Part shown: piece after piece, positions 50,476 to 59,362 of the stretch
How positions within the stretch are numbered: position 1 is the first letter of the stretch
How the letters are laid out: each line of letters begins with the position of its first letter
From: Rhizobium sp. JAB6
GTDB lineage: Bacteria > Pseudomonadota > Alphaproteobacteria > Rhizobiales > Rhizobiaceae
Length of the DNA: 64,000 nucleotides
Assembly (NCBI RefSeq): GCF_003024605.1
Contig: NZ_PYJQ01000005.1
Coordinates: 248,001 to 312,000 of the forward strand
Direction: 5' to 3'
Notes under the pieces: generated by a model
What the model was told of the DNA's origin: nothing
Database searches by the model: none
What the model saw: only the letters and a program-made list of their open reading frames with translations
Program-made: the position numbers and the translations under genes

Positions 50476-50634
50476 GTCACCTCGTGGTGGGGTTGGTGAA
50501 AACAACCCCGCTTAGCAGGCGACCTGTGTCCGCGAGTTAACGCTTAGGTGAAGATTTGGTGACTGTGGACAACCTATAGGATATGAAGCTCAGACGTGCA
50601 TCCGTATCGAAACGCAGCCACTAATTCGTATTAT

Positions 50635-51687
50635 TTACAATCCGCCGCGAGCGGTCTTCAGCGCTTGCCGGTCTTGTGTATGAAGGGCGATGACGCCAAG
50701 GTGCTGATCGCGGCCGCGAACGGCATGTTCGCCGAGCTCTTCCTTGATGATCTCTTCCGGAAGCTCCATCCGTCTGGCAAGGTCGCTGGAAATCAGCACT
50801 TGGCGCTCCAGCGTTTTGCAAAGTGACTCCAGCCTTGCCGTCGTATTCACGGTGTCGCCGAAATAGGCGATCTTGTGATGGTCGACGCCGATTTCCGCCG
50901 TCACGACGCTGCCGCCATGCAGAGCGGCTCGCAATCGCGGCACCCTGCCGTAGGACTTCAGCCATGTCTCGGCATTCTTTTCGATATCGTCGAGGATGTT
51001 GAAGACGCAGCGCACGCAATTGTCATTCTTGACGCCCCGTTGAAGCGGCCAGGTGATGATGGCCGCATCGCCGATATAATCGTCGATCGCCCCCTTGTGC
51101 CGCCGCACCGGCTCGGCCATGGCACTGAACACCGCGCCTAGGAATTCTTGCGTTTTCAAGTCGCCATGTTCCTCGGCAAAGGCGGTGGAGCCGACGAGAT
51201 CGATGAAAAGGAAGACACGCTCCTCCTGCACCGGATTGCGGTAACGGCCGGTCAACAGACTGGAGAAGACGTCGCGACCGAGCAATTCCCGTACGCGGCC
51301 GATGAAAATGACGATGGCGGTTACGACGACGGCGTAGAGGTAGACGTCTATCGTCAGCAGCGTGAGATCTTTCCAGGAGCCATTAACCAGCCCCAGCAGC
51401 TTCATGAGACTGCCAGCCATGGCGTAGCCGGCGCTCATCAGCAGGAAATCGACCAGCAGGGCCGAAAGGATGAAGGCCGGCGTCGGCAGCCGATGCATCC
51501 AGTCGTTCAGCCGCGGCAGGATCATGCGGCGTTCGAACACCAGCAGCGGCATGCCGCAGAACAGCGCGAAGACGGCGCCGATATAGGCCGGCGCCTGTGG
51601 AAAGAACAGCTTGCCGTAGATGACGCCCGTCGAAGCGACGAACAGCGATGTCAGGATCCAGTTGCGCATCGAATGGAAAATGCCCAT
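50635..51687 (-). CDS. Membrane-anchored class III adenylate/guanylate cyclase
   Basis: The 350 residues have four membrane segments in the first 130 residues and a C-terminal class III cyclase domain from about 155. Metal-binding Asp residues occur in FLFIDLVGST and YIGDAAII, and the Asn/Arg pair in GDTVNTTARLE, so the catalytic set looks complete. It probably makes cAMP in the cytoplasm in response to a membrane signal; the signal is unknown. Rhizobia carry many such cyclases. It stands alone, downstream of rnd on the same strand. Confidence 0.9.
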   Translation of the reverse strand: MGIFHSMRNWILTSLFVASTGVIYGKLFFPQAPAYIGAVFALFCGMPLLVFERRMILPRLNDWMHRLPTPAFILSALLVDFLLMSAGYAMAGSLMKLLGLVNGSWKDLTLLTIDVYLYAVVVTAIVIFIGRVRELLGRDVFSSLLTGRYRNPVQEERVFLFIDLVGSTAFAEEHGDLKTQEFLGAVFSAMAEPVRRHKGAIDDYIGDAAIITWPLQRGVKNDNCVRCVFNILDDIEKNAETWLKSYGRVPRLRAALHGGSVVTAEIGVDHHKIAYFGDTVNTTARLESLCKTLERQVLISSDLARRMELPEEIIKEELGEHAVRGRDQHLGVIALHTQDRQALKTARGGL

Positions 51688-51876
51688 TCACTTTTCCGCC
51701 AAGAAGCGGCGCCGTCATCGACGCGGGATTGCGCCGGCAAACTGGAACGCCATCGAAGATAACGAGTCATCAGACGTTCATTCCACGAGATTTGCGGCGC
51801 AATCGTGATCGCGACCGGCATCTCGATGCGCCAATCATACGCAATCGCCAGGAGCCGGAAAAGGAGAATGTCGCGG

Positions 51877-53022
51877 TTAGAGAGCGACAGTCTCGATCCG
51901 CTTACCGACGAAGCGCAGAGCCACTTGCCCCTGGATCAGCTGTAAGGCCGTCTCGCCGAAAAGGTCGCGCCGCCAGCCGCTCAGAGCCGCGACGTCGGCC
52001 TTTTCTCCTTCGGCGGCGATCTTGTCGAGATCGTCGCTGTTGGCGATCACTTTCGGCGCGACACCATGCTTTTCCGCAATCAGCTTCAGCAGCACCTTCA
52101 GCAGTTCGGACGCAGCGGCAGTGCCTTCCGGCGCCTGATGATGGCGTGGCGGATGCGGCATTTCGGATTTCGGCAGTGCCAGCGCCGCATTGATCGCTTC
52201 GAGCACCGCCGTACCGCCGGCCGAGCGCTCCCACCCCTTGGGGATCGTTCGCAGGCGCGCCAGCGCCTCGGTGTCCTTCGGCTGCTGTTGCGCGATCTCA
52301 TAGATCGCATCGTCCTTCAGCACGCGTGCTCGTGGCACATTGCGTGCGCGGGCCTCGCGTTCGCGCCAGGCGGCCACAAATTTAAGAACGGCCAGTTCCT
52401 GCGGTTTGCGCAGCCGCATCTTCAGCCTCTGCCAGGCATCGTCGGGGTGCAGGTCGTAGGTCTCGCGTGCCTCGAGGATCGCCATCTCCTCCTGCAGCCA
52501 GGAGGCGCGTCCTTCGCGCTGTAATTGCTCCTTCAGCGAGAGATAGACGTCACGAAGATGGGTGACGTCGGCGAGCGCATAGTCCAGCTGCTTTTCCGAG
52601 AGTGGACGCCGGCTCCAGTCGGTAAATCGCGAGGATTTATCGATATGGACGTTCTTGATACGGCTGACGAGCTGGTCGTAGGACACGGAATCGCCGAAGC
52701 CGCAAACCATTGCCGCGACCTGCGTATCGAAGATCGGATGCGGAATGAGGTTGCCGCGATGGAAGATGATTTCGATATCCTGCCGGGCAGCATGAAATAC
52801 CTTCAAAACAGACGGATTGGCCATCAGTTCGAAGAAGGGCGCCAGATCCAGCCCCTTGGCCAGCGGATCCACCAGCACCTCGGTCGTAGAGCTTGCCATC
52901 TGTATCAAACACAGCTCCGGCCAGAAGGTCGTTTCTCGCAGGAATTCCGTATCGATGGTAATGAATTCCGACTTGGCCAGCTCTTGGCAGGCCGCCTCCA
53001 ATTGGGCGGTAGTTTCGATCAT
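51877..53022 (-). CDS. rnd: Ribonuclease D
   Basis: RNase D trims 3' ends of tRNA precursors. The 381 residues have a DEDD exonuclease domain with FITIDTEFLRE, FHAARQDIEI and YALADVTHL, and an HRDC domain after about residue 205. From the ATG at 53022 the protein begins IETTAQLEAACQEL. The sequence before that ATG is AT-rich and non-coding. aspS, a usual neighbour in alphaproteobacteria, lies 2.5 kb away on the other strand, the gap being filled by the oxidase and the DUF559 gene. Confidence 0.95.
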   Translation of the reverse strand: MIETTAQLEAACQELAKSEFITIDTEFLRETTFWPELCLIQMASSTTEVLVDPLAKGLDLAPFFELMANPSVLKVFHAARQDIEIIFHRGNLIPHPIFDTQVAAMVCGFGDSVSYDQLVSRIKNVHIDKSSRFTDWSRRPLSEKQLDYALADVTHLRDVYLSLKEQLQREGRASWLQEEMAILEARETYDLHPDDAWQRLKMRLRKPQELAVLKFVAAWREREARARNVPRARVLKDDAIYEIAQQQPKDTEALARLRTIPKGWERSAGGTAVLEAINAALALPKSEMPHPPRHHQAPEGTAAASELLKVLLKLIAEKHGVAPKVIANSDDLDKIAAEGEKADVAALSGWRRDLFGETALQLIQGQVALRFVGKRIETVAL

Positions 53023-53192
53023 ATCAACACATTCAATGGTAAAATACTTTCTTAACTTCCTTCTCCTTTCAGCCGGATATGTCAATACTTTCGCGGACAA
53101 AGCCTTCGCCGCATTTCGCTTTTCGCTGAAATTGCCGGCAGCAGGGACGGCTTTGACCAAGGCCACGGGTAATTGAAGCGGCCCGCGACCGG

Positions 53193-54584
53193 CTATGCCA
53201 CCCGCACGTAACTCGTCATGCCCGTCTTCTGATGCTCGATGATATGGCAATGCAGAAGCCAGTCGCCGGTATTGTCGGCGACGAAGGCGAGCTGCACCTT
53301 TTCATCCGGCTGGATCAGATAGGTATCGGAGACGAAGGGCTGCACCTGCCTGGTCGAGGAGGAGAGAACCGTAAAGCTCATCCCGTGCAGGTGGATCGGG
53401 TGGCTGTGCGGGGTGACGTTTTCCAAGTCGAGGACATAGCTCTTGCCCAGTTTCAGTTCGGCGAGCGGCGCCGAGGGATCGGGGGTATCGCCCGGCCACG
53501 GCACCTTGTTGATCGCCCAGAAGCTGTAGCCGAGGGAGCCGCAAATGCTGTTGCCGGCGGTGTTTTCCGCCGTCGAGCTCAGGATCAGCGGAATATGGGT
53601 GGCGGAGCCGATATCTGCCTTCTGCACGGGATTGTCTTCGAGTGGCGCCAAGTCACGCACGTCGCGCTTCAATGATGCGCCTACGGCGCGCAGTGTCGCC
53701 AGCACCTTCGGATTGGTGCCCTTGATATCCTCGAGCTTGACGACTGCGCCTTCGCTGTCCGGCATCCGCACGGCGAGCTCCAGCCGTTGCCCCGGCCCGA
53801 GCTGGAGGAGATCGAGCGGAAAGCGCTGCGGCACGGGGTTGCCGTCAATCGCGATCACGGTCGCCTCGGCGCCGTCCATGCGGAAGGAATAGATGCGCGT
53901 GACGTCGGTGATGGCAATGCGCAGCCGCACCAGCCCGCCGGACGGCGCATCATATCGCGGCTCCTGCTGCCAGTTAGCGGTCCGCACCGTACCGTAGGTG
54001 CCGGACTTGGCCGCGTCGCGCGGCTTGAATTGCACGATGAACTGCCCGTCTCCCCCCAGGCGCCAGTCGCGCAGATTGAGCACGACTTCCGAATCGAAGG
54101 CCGGATCCCTGGGGTTTTCGACCACAACGACGCCGGTCATGCCGTGGCCCATCTGCTCCAGCGTATTGCAATGCGGATGATACCAGAAGGTGCCGGCATC
54201 GGGAGGCGTGAAGGCGTAATCGAAATGATCGCCGGTATAGACATAGGGCTGGGTGAGGAACGGCACGCCATCCATCGCGTTCGGAAGCCGGATGCCGTGC
54301 CAGTGGATTGTCGTCGGATCGTCTATGCCGTTGATCAGCCGCGCCGCGAAGGGTTCACCTTTCTTCATGCGTACGACCGGCGGCATGCCGGCATCGCCAT
54401 AGGTCAATACGTTCTTGGTCTTGCCGCCATCAGTAAGGCTGGCCTCGATCTTCGCCGTCTTCAGTATGAGCGGCTCGGCTGCCGCCGCTTTGGCCGTAAA
54501 CTTCCCCGCGATGCCGAGGCCGACACCATAGGCACCGGCAACGGCCGAAGCTTTCAGGAGATTGCGGCGGGTAAGGATCGGCAT
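53193..54584 (-). CDS. Multicopper oxidase, Tat-exported
   Basis: The 463 residues have a Tat signal (LTRRNLLKASA, ending KAAAAE) and three cupredoxin domains. Copper ligands lie in TIHWHGIRLP, TFWYHPHCN, HSHPIHLHG and HCHIIEHQKTGM; the last Met is the type 1 axial ligand. It resembles CueO-like or laccase-like periplasmic oxidases. No methionine-rich insert of the CueO kind is evident. Copper tolerance is a possible role. It lies between rnd and the DUF559 gene, with no copper genes adjacent. Confidence 0.92.
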   Translation of the reverse strand: MPILTRRNLLKASAVAGAYGVGLGIAGKFTAKAAAAEPLILKTAKIEASLTDGGKTKNVLTYGDAGMPPVVRMKKGEPFAARLINGIDDPTTIHWHGIRLPNAMDGVPFLTQPYVYTGDHFDYAFTPPDAGTFWYHPHCNTLEQMGHGMTGVVVVENPRDPAFDSEVVLNLRDWRLGGDGQFIVQFKPRDAAKSGTYGTVRTANWQQEPRYDAPSGGLVRLRIAITDVTRIYSFRMDGAEATVIAIDGNPVPQRFPLDLLQLGPGQRLELAVRMPDSEGAVVKLEDIKGTNPKVLATLRAVGASLKRDVRDLAPLEDNPVQKADIGSATHIPLILSSTAENTAGNSICGSLGYSFWAINKVPWPGDTPDPSAPLAELKLGKSYVLDLENVTPHSHPIHLHGMSFTVLSSSTRQVQPFVSDTYLIQPDEKVQLAFVADNTGDWLLHCHIIEHQKTGMTSYVRVA

Positions 54585-54772
54585 GTCGGGCTCCCGGGGG
54601 CGAAGAGATATGGATGTCTGTTTAAAGTTGACCCGGGCATTCAGCAATAGCGCCGTTGCAGCCAAACTGCCGCAGCGGCGACTTACGGATGCTATTATGG
54701 GTAGCGCATAACTCTCGTTTGAGTGGATATTGGTTAAATTGCACGCTTTATAGACGGTAACTAGGAGAACTC

Positions 54773-55129
54773 ATGCGCCGCGACGTGCCGGATCGATTGC
54801 GCCAATTCGCCAAGGCAATGCGCAGTGATGCCACCAAGGCTGAAAACATGCTTTGGCAGGCTTTGCGTCGAAGTCAGCTTGGGGGCTTCAAGTTCAAGCG
54901 GCAGGTTCCCATCGACGGATACATCCTCGATTTCGTATGCTTCGAAGCGCGGTTGATCGTTGAGGTGGATGGCGTGCAACATGCCGAAAGCACCAAGGAT
55001 CTTGCGAGAGACGCCCATTTCTCGAAGCAGGGCTTTCGTACTGTGCGGGTCTGGAACCACGAAGTGACGACAAATCTTGGGGGAGTCTGCCTGACGATTC
55101 TGGCAGAGCTGAAAAATAGCGGGGAATGA
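54773..55129 (+). CDS. DUF559 domain protein, Vsr-like endonuclease fold
   Basis: The 118-residue protein is a DUF559 member of the restriction-endonuclease-like superfamily. Features are ATKAENMLWQALRR, GGFKFKRQVPIDGYILDFVC and IVEVDGVQHAE, which carries the Glu and Asp of the nuclease site. The ribosome site TAGGAGA precedes the ATG. These genes often occur alone next to repeats in rhizobia, and the biological role is unknown. A palindrome-rich element starts 26 bp after its stop. Confidence 0.88.
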   Translation: MRRDVPDRLRQFAKAMRSDATKAENMLWQALRRSQLGGFKFKRQVPIDGYILDFVCFEARLIVEVDGVQHAESTKDLARDAHFSKQGFRTVRVWNHEVTTNLGGVCLTILAELKNSGE

Positions 55130-55154
55130 GCGAGAGGGTGAAGTTGGCGCGGCT

Positions 55155-55414
55155 CTATCTCGCCCCTGGCGGGCGAGAAAGCAATTTCACTGGTTTAGGA
55201 ATTGCGAACTGGGGGCTGCGTCGTATTCCAAAGCGCAGCGCAATTTCTAAGCCATTGAAATTGCAAGAGCGGGGGACTGGTTCTTGCTCGTACAATTCAC
55301 AGATTGGGTGCGTCCTTACTTACCCCCTCTCTTGCAAAAACTAAGACTTAGAAGAGGGACGAGCCCTCATCTAAGCCTAAGTTTTTGCTTTCTCGCCCGC
55401 CGGGGGCGAGATAA
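55155..55414. repeat. 260-bp palindrome-rich element with 29-bp terminal inverted repeats
   Basis: The ends 55155-55183 and 55386-55414 are inverted copies (27 of 29 bases), each with its own small CTCGCCC/GGGCGAG palindrome. Inside are GCAATTTC/GAAATTGC (55240-55247 and 55257-55264), TTGCAAGAGCGGGGG with its partner (55261-55275 and 55323-55337), and a 25-bp hairpin with five-base loop (55334-55358 and 55364-55388, 22 of 25 paired). No protein frame of note lies inside. The gap 55130-55536 between the DUF559 gene and aspS is otherwise empty apart from the aspS leader. It looks like a non-autonomous, MITE-like element. Confidence 0.75.
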
Positions 55415-55536
55415 GCCATGTGTTCGAGCCTTGACAAATCGGGCGCGCCATGCGCTTTTCCGCCCGATTTTCTCGTCGGCGGGCGAGGGGTCTGCGTGTC
55501 CTTTCGCCGCCGCCCGCCAAGTCCAGGATATACATT

Positions 55537-57327
55537 ATGCATCGCTATCGCAGCCACACATGCGCCGCCCTGCGCAAGTCCGACGTCGGTTCGACCGTTC
55601 GCATTGCCGGCTGGGTTCATCGCGTCCGAGATCATGGCGGCGTGCTGTTCATCGACCTGCGCGATCACTACGGCATCACCCAGGTCGTTGCCGACCCCGA
55701 TTCTCCGGCCTTCAAGCTCGCCGAAACCGTTCGCGGCGAGTGGGTGATCCGCATCGACGGCCTGGTCAAGGCCCGTACGGAAGACACCGTCAACAAGAAC
55801 ATGCCGACCGGCGAGATCGAGCTTTATGCTCAGGAGATCGAAGTGCTCTCCGCCGCCAAGGAGTTGCCGCTGCCCGTTTTCGGCGAGCCGGATTATCCGG
55901 AAGACGTTCGCCTGAAGTATCGCTTCCTCGATCTGCGCCGCGAAACGCTGCACAAGAACATCGTCAAGCGCACGCAGATCATCTCCTCCATGCGTCGCCA
56001 CATGGGTGAAGTGGGCTTCACCGAATACACGACCCCGATCTTGACGGCCTCATCTCCGGAAGGCGCACGCGACTTCCTCGTGCCGAGCCGTATCCATCCC
56101 GGCACGTTCTATGCGCTGCCGCAGGCGCCCCAGCAGTACAAGCAGCTGCTGATGGTTGCCGGCTTCGACCGCTACTTCCAGATCGCACCCTGCTTCCGCG
56201 ATGAAGACCCGCGCGCCGATCGTCTGCCGGGCGAATTCTACCAGCTCGACCTCGAAATGAGCTTCGTCACCCAGGAAGATGTCTGGAACACGATGGGTCC
56301 GCTGATAAGCCGGGTGTTCGAGGAGTTTGCAGACGGCAAGCCGGTCACCAAGGAATGGCCGCGCATCCCTTACGACGTCGCCATCCGTAAGTACGGCTCC
56401 GACAAGCCGGACCTGCGCAACCCGATCGTCATGGAAGCCGTCACCGAGCATTTTGCGGGCTCCGGCTTCAAAGTCTTCGCCAACATGATCGCCTCCAACC
56501 CGAAGGTCGAAGTCTGGGCAATCCCGGCCAAGACGGGCGGCTCGCGCGCTTTCTGCGATCGCATGAACGCCTGGGCACAGAGCCAGGGCCAGCCGGGCCT
56601 CGGCTACATCTTCTGGCGCAAGGAAGGCGAAAAGCTCGAAGGCGCCGGCCCGCTTGCCAAGAACATTGGTGAAGAGCGCACGGATGCGATCCGCACCCAG
56701 CTCGGTCTTGATGATGGCGACGCCTGCTTCTTCGTCGCCGGAGACCCCTCGAAATTCTACAAGTTTGCCGGTGAGGCGCGCACCAGGGCTGGCGAGGAGC
56801 TGAACCTGGTCGACCGCGACCGCTTCGAGCTCTGCTGGATCGTCGACTTCCCGTTTTTCGAATGGAGCGAGGAAGAAAAGAAGATCGACTTCGCCCATAA
56901 TCCGTTCTCCATGCCGCAGGGCGGCCTTGAAGCGCTGCAGACCCAGGATCCCCTCACGATCAAGGCGTTCCAGTACGACGCAGTCTGCAACGGCTTCGAA
57001 ATCGCTTCGGGCTCGATCCGTAACCAGTCGCCGGAAACCATGGTCGCCGCCTTCGAAAAGGTCGGCCTCAGCCAGACCGACGTCGAAGAGCGCTTCGGCG
57101 GTCTCTACCGCGCCTTCCAGTATGGCGCGCCTCCACACGGTGGTGCTGCCTTCGGTATCGACCGTATTGTCATGCTGCTGGTCGGTGCCAAGAACCTGCG
57201 CGAGATCTCGCTGTTCCCGATGAACCAGCAGGCGCAGGACCTGCTGATGGGCGCTCCTTCGGCCGCAACGCCGACGCAACTGCGCGAACTGGCGATCCGC
57301 CCGGTGCCGCCAGTCAAGAAGGACTGA
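55537..57327 (+). CDS. aspS: Aspartyl-tRNA synthetase
   Basis: AspS charges tRNA with aspartate. The 596 residues have the N-terminal anticodon-binding OB domain ([16 protein letters not shown]), the class II core with [20 protein letters not shown], the bacterial GAD insert, and motif 3 in [13 protein letters not shown]. The ATG at 55537 is chosen because [13 protein letters not shown] is the family start; an upstream start at 55450 would be inside the repeat-rich leader. A terminator follows at 57353-57383. Confidence 0.96.
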   Translation: MHRYRSHTCAALRKSDVGSTVRIAGWVHRVRDHGGVLFIDLRDHYGITQVVADPDSPAFKLAETVRGEWVIRIDGLVKARTEDTVNKNMPTGEIELYAQEIEVLSAAKELPLPVFGEPDYPEDVRLKYRFLDLRRETLHKNIVKRTQIISSMRRHMGEVGFTEYTTPILTASSPEGARDFLVPSRIHPGTFYALPQAPQQYKQLLMVAGFDRYFQIAPCFRDEDPRADRLPGEFYQLDLEMSFVTQEDVWNTMGPLISRVFEEFADGKPVTKEWPRIPYDVAIRKYGSDKPDLRNPIVMEAVTEHFAGSGFKVFANMIASNPKVEVWAIPAKTGGSRAFCDRMNAWAQSQGQPGLGYIFWRKEGEKLEGAGPLAKNIGEERTDAIRTQLGLDDGDACFFVAGDPSKFYKFAGEARTRAGEELNLVDRDRFELCWIVDFPFFEWSEEEKKIDFAHNPFSMPQGGLEALQTQDPLTIKAFQYDAVCNGFEIASGSIRNQSPETMVAAFEKVGLSQTDVEERFGGLYRAFQYGAPPHGGAAFGIDRIVMLLVGAKNLREISLFPMNQQAQDLLMGAPSAATPTQLRELAIRPVPPVKKD

Positions 57328-57352
57328 GGTTCTTTAGCCTTGCAGAAATGCG

Positions 57353-57383
57353 AAAACCCGGCGACCGAAATCGCCGGGTTTTT
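57353..57383 (+). terminator. Rho-independent terminator of aspS
   Basis: AAACCCGGCGA (57354-57364) pairs with TCGCCGGGTTT (57371-57381) around CCGAAA, then more Ts. It lies 26 bp after the aspS stop and can also serve the convergent hydrolase gene. A near copy stands at 59311-59341. Confidence 0.9.
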
Positions 57384-57402
57384 GTTGGAGTGCAAATGAC
57401 CA

Positions 57403-58572
57403 TTAGATCGCAGCATAAACCGCTTTGGCGAGGTCGATCGTGAATTGCCCCCACATGCCCTCGAGAGTCGTATTGGTCAGCGCGACCACCGTCAGGCCCT
57501 TTTGGGCATCGACGAACCAGCTGTGTCCATAGACGCCGCCCCATTTGATCGTGCCAGCTGAGAAGGGGACCTGCGCGACCACGGGATCGAGGACGACGGA
57601 CCAGCCGTAGCCGAAACCGAAACCGGCCTGCTGCGCCTGCATATGTCCGCCGGCCTGATCGGTCTTCATGGTCTTCACCGTATCGGCCGACAGCAGCGGT
57701 GCTCCACCCTTTCTGATCGTGTCCAGTATGGCAAGGATGTCGCTTGCCGTTCCCGCCATACCGGCGCCGCCGGAGTGGTAGGAAGCGGGGTCGAATATCC
57801 TGTCGGGTGTAAAGCGGATCGTGCCGTCGAAGATCGGAACGAGCGCCTCGTCGCCCATCCGCTTCGGTTCCGGTGAGCCATTTACATAGGCTGCCGCCAG
57901 GCGGCTGCGGTCGTGCACGGAGAAGGCCGTATCGGAAAGGCCGAGCGGCTTCATGACAAGATCGGCAACGGCTTCGCCAAGCCGGCCGCCGGTTTCCTTT
58001 TCGATGATGCCGCCAAGCACATCCATTGCCAGGGAATACTGCCAGCCTTCGCCGGGCGCAAAGAGAAGGGGCGCGCTGGCGATACGCTTGAGGTTGTCTG
58101 CCAGCGAACGACCCGGGGTGTCCAGCCCGTCGGATACACCAGCGCGATGATAGGGGCCGTCCTGCGCCTCCGCGAAAGTGTAACCCAGCCCGGACGTATG
58201 CGTCAGAAGGTGCCGGATACGGATAATGGCCTCGCCGCCATCGGGCAAACGCGGCCGGAAATCCGGCAGCCATTTGGTGATCGGATCATCGAGCCCGATG
58301 CGGCCCTGTTCGACAAGCCGCATGGCGGTAATGGTGACGATCGGTTTGGTGATTGAGGCAAGGCGGAAGATGGCATCTTCCCGCATTGCCACTTTGTTTT
58401 CGCGATCCGCCAGACCAGCGGCGCGGCTGTAGACCAGCTCTCCATCCTGAGCGATCAGAACGACGGTCCCGACCAGCCTTTTGTCCGCCAGGGCGGAGTT
58501 GATTGCAGCATCGACACCTTCAGCAAGGCTGCCGTCGCTGAGGCGTGCGGAATTTTCCAGGGGAAGACTCAT
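57403..58572 (-). CDS. Serine hydrolase of the beta-lactamase class C / esterase family
   Basis: The 389 residues belong to the penicillin-binding-protein-like serine hydrolases. The nucleophile motif is Ser73-Ile-Thr-Lys76 and the second motif is Tyr179-Ser-Leu, as in esterases of the EstB type. No signal peptide is present, so it is likely cytoplasmic, which argues against a true beta-lactamase. The gene diverges from a TetR regulator over a short gap with repeated sites, and is probably its target. The substrate is unknown. Confidence 0.88.
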   Translation of the reverse strand: MSLPLENSARLSDGSLAEGVDAAINSALADKRLVGTVVLIAQDGELVYSRAAGLADRENKVAMREDAIFRLASITKPIVTITAMRLVEQGRIGLDDPITKWLPDFRPRLPDGGEAIIRIRHLLTHTSGLGYTFAEAQDGPYHRAGVSDGLDTPGRSLADNLKRIASAPLLFAPGEGWQYSLAMDVLGGIIEKETGGRLGEAVADLVMKPLGLSDTAFSVHDRSRLAAAYVNGSPEPKRMGDEALVPIFDGTIRFTPDRIFDPASYHSGGAGMAGTASDILAILDTIRKGGAPLLSADTVKTMKTDQAGGHMQAQQAGFGFGYGWSVVLDPVVAQVPFSAGTIKWGGVYGHSWFVDAQKGLTVVALTNTTLEGMWGQFTIDLAKAVYAAI

Positions 58573-58591
58573 GGGGCAAAACCTTATATAA

Positions 58592-58651
58592 TCACAATGA
58601 CCATTCCTGAATAAATCAAAACGGGAAATAATTCTAGAGTGACCATTGTGA
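58592..58651. promoter_or_regulatory. Candidate TetR operator between the hydrolase and regulator genes
   Basis: TGACCATT occurs twice in the gap, at 58598-58605 and 58640-58647. The first copy is preceded by TCACAATG (58592-58599) and the second runs into its inverse CATTGTGA (58644-58651). One site lies in the spacer of a possible reverse promoter and the other covers the regulator's GTG start, a plausible autoregulation layout. Confidence 0.45.
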
Positions 58652-59301
58652 AAAATATTGAAGTGAAGGACAATTCTTCACGGCGCAAGCGTGGGCGCCC
58701 GCCCGCCTTCGATCGTGAAACGGTTCTTGCCGCCGCGCGGGATACTTTCTGGCAGCACGGCTATGACGGTTCCTCCATTGCCGATCTGACGGCGGCCATG
58801 GGCATCACGCCACAAAGTCTCTATGCAGCCTTCGGTTCGAAGGCCGAGCTCTATCGCGAGACGCTCGATCAATATCGGCGCATGCCGCGGCCGGAGCCCG
58901 GCAATCCCTTTCAGGACAAGCTGGATACGGTGACTGCCTTCGAGCGTTTTCTGACGAACTCCGCAAAAATCTTCACGGCGCCGGAGCATCCAAAGGGATG
59001 CATGATATCCACGGCGGTGCTGAATTGTGCGGAGGAGAATGAGCCGATCGCCCATCATGTTGCATCCATGCGCCTGCAGACGCTGGATATCTTCACCGCC
59101 CGCATTGAGCGTGGTATCGCCGAGGGGGACATGCGGCCGGATACAAGCGCACGTCCCCTGGCGCGTTTCCTGGGGGCGATCGTGCAGGGCATGTCCGTTC
59201 AGGCCCGCGATGGAGCGACGACGGAGGAATTGCTTGCCCTGATGTCCCATGCGCTTAACGAGCTCAGGAGATATCAGCGTCCGAAAGCGTCCGAGCTTTG
59301 A
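58639..59301 (+). CDS. TetR/AcrR family transcriptional regulator
   Basis: The 220 residues start with the helix-turn-helix domain (RGRPPAFDRETVLAAARDTF, then GYDGSSIADLTAAMGITPQS) and continue with a ligand-binding domain of the AcrR-like type. It probably represses the divergent serine hydrolase. The start is uncertain: GTG at 58639 or GTG at 58648, neither with a strong ribosome site. The conserved part begins at about residue 15, so either works. Confidence 0.88.
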   Translation: MTIVKNIEVKDNSSRRKRGRPPAFDRETVLAAARDTFWQHGYDGSSIADLTAAMGITPQSLYAAFGSKAELYRETLDQYRRMPRPEPGNPFQDKLDTVTAFERFLTNSAKIFTAPEHPKGCMISTAVLNCAEENEPIAHHVASMRLQTLDIFTARIERGIAEGDMRPDTSARPLARFLGAIVQGMSVQARDGATTEELLALMSHALNELRRYQRPKASEL

Positions 59302-59310
59302 GGCAAAGAA

Positions 59311-59341
59311 AAACCCAGCGACCGAGATCGCCGGGTTTCTG
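59311..59341 (+). terminator. Terminator of the TetR gene (near copy of the aspS terminator)
   Basis: AAACCCAGCGA (59311-59321) pairs with TCGCCGGGTTT (59328-59338) around CCGAGA with one mismatch. It is 26 of 28 bases identical to the aspS terminator at 57354-57381 and is in the same orientation. It lies between convergent genes. Confidence 0.85.
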
Positions 59342-59362
59342 AATAAGGTCGAGAGCGACCGT

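Noticed and set aside
57403..58572. True class C beta-lactamase giving drug resistance
   Set aside because: The SxxK and Tyr motifs fit, but there is no signal peptide and the Y-x-N motif reads YSL. An esterase-like hydrolase is safer.
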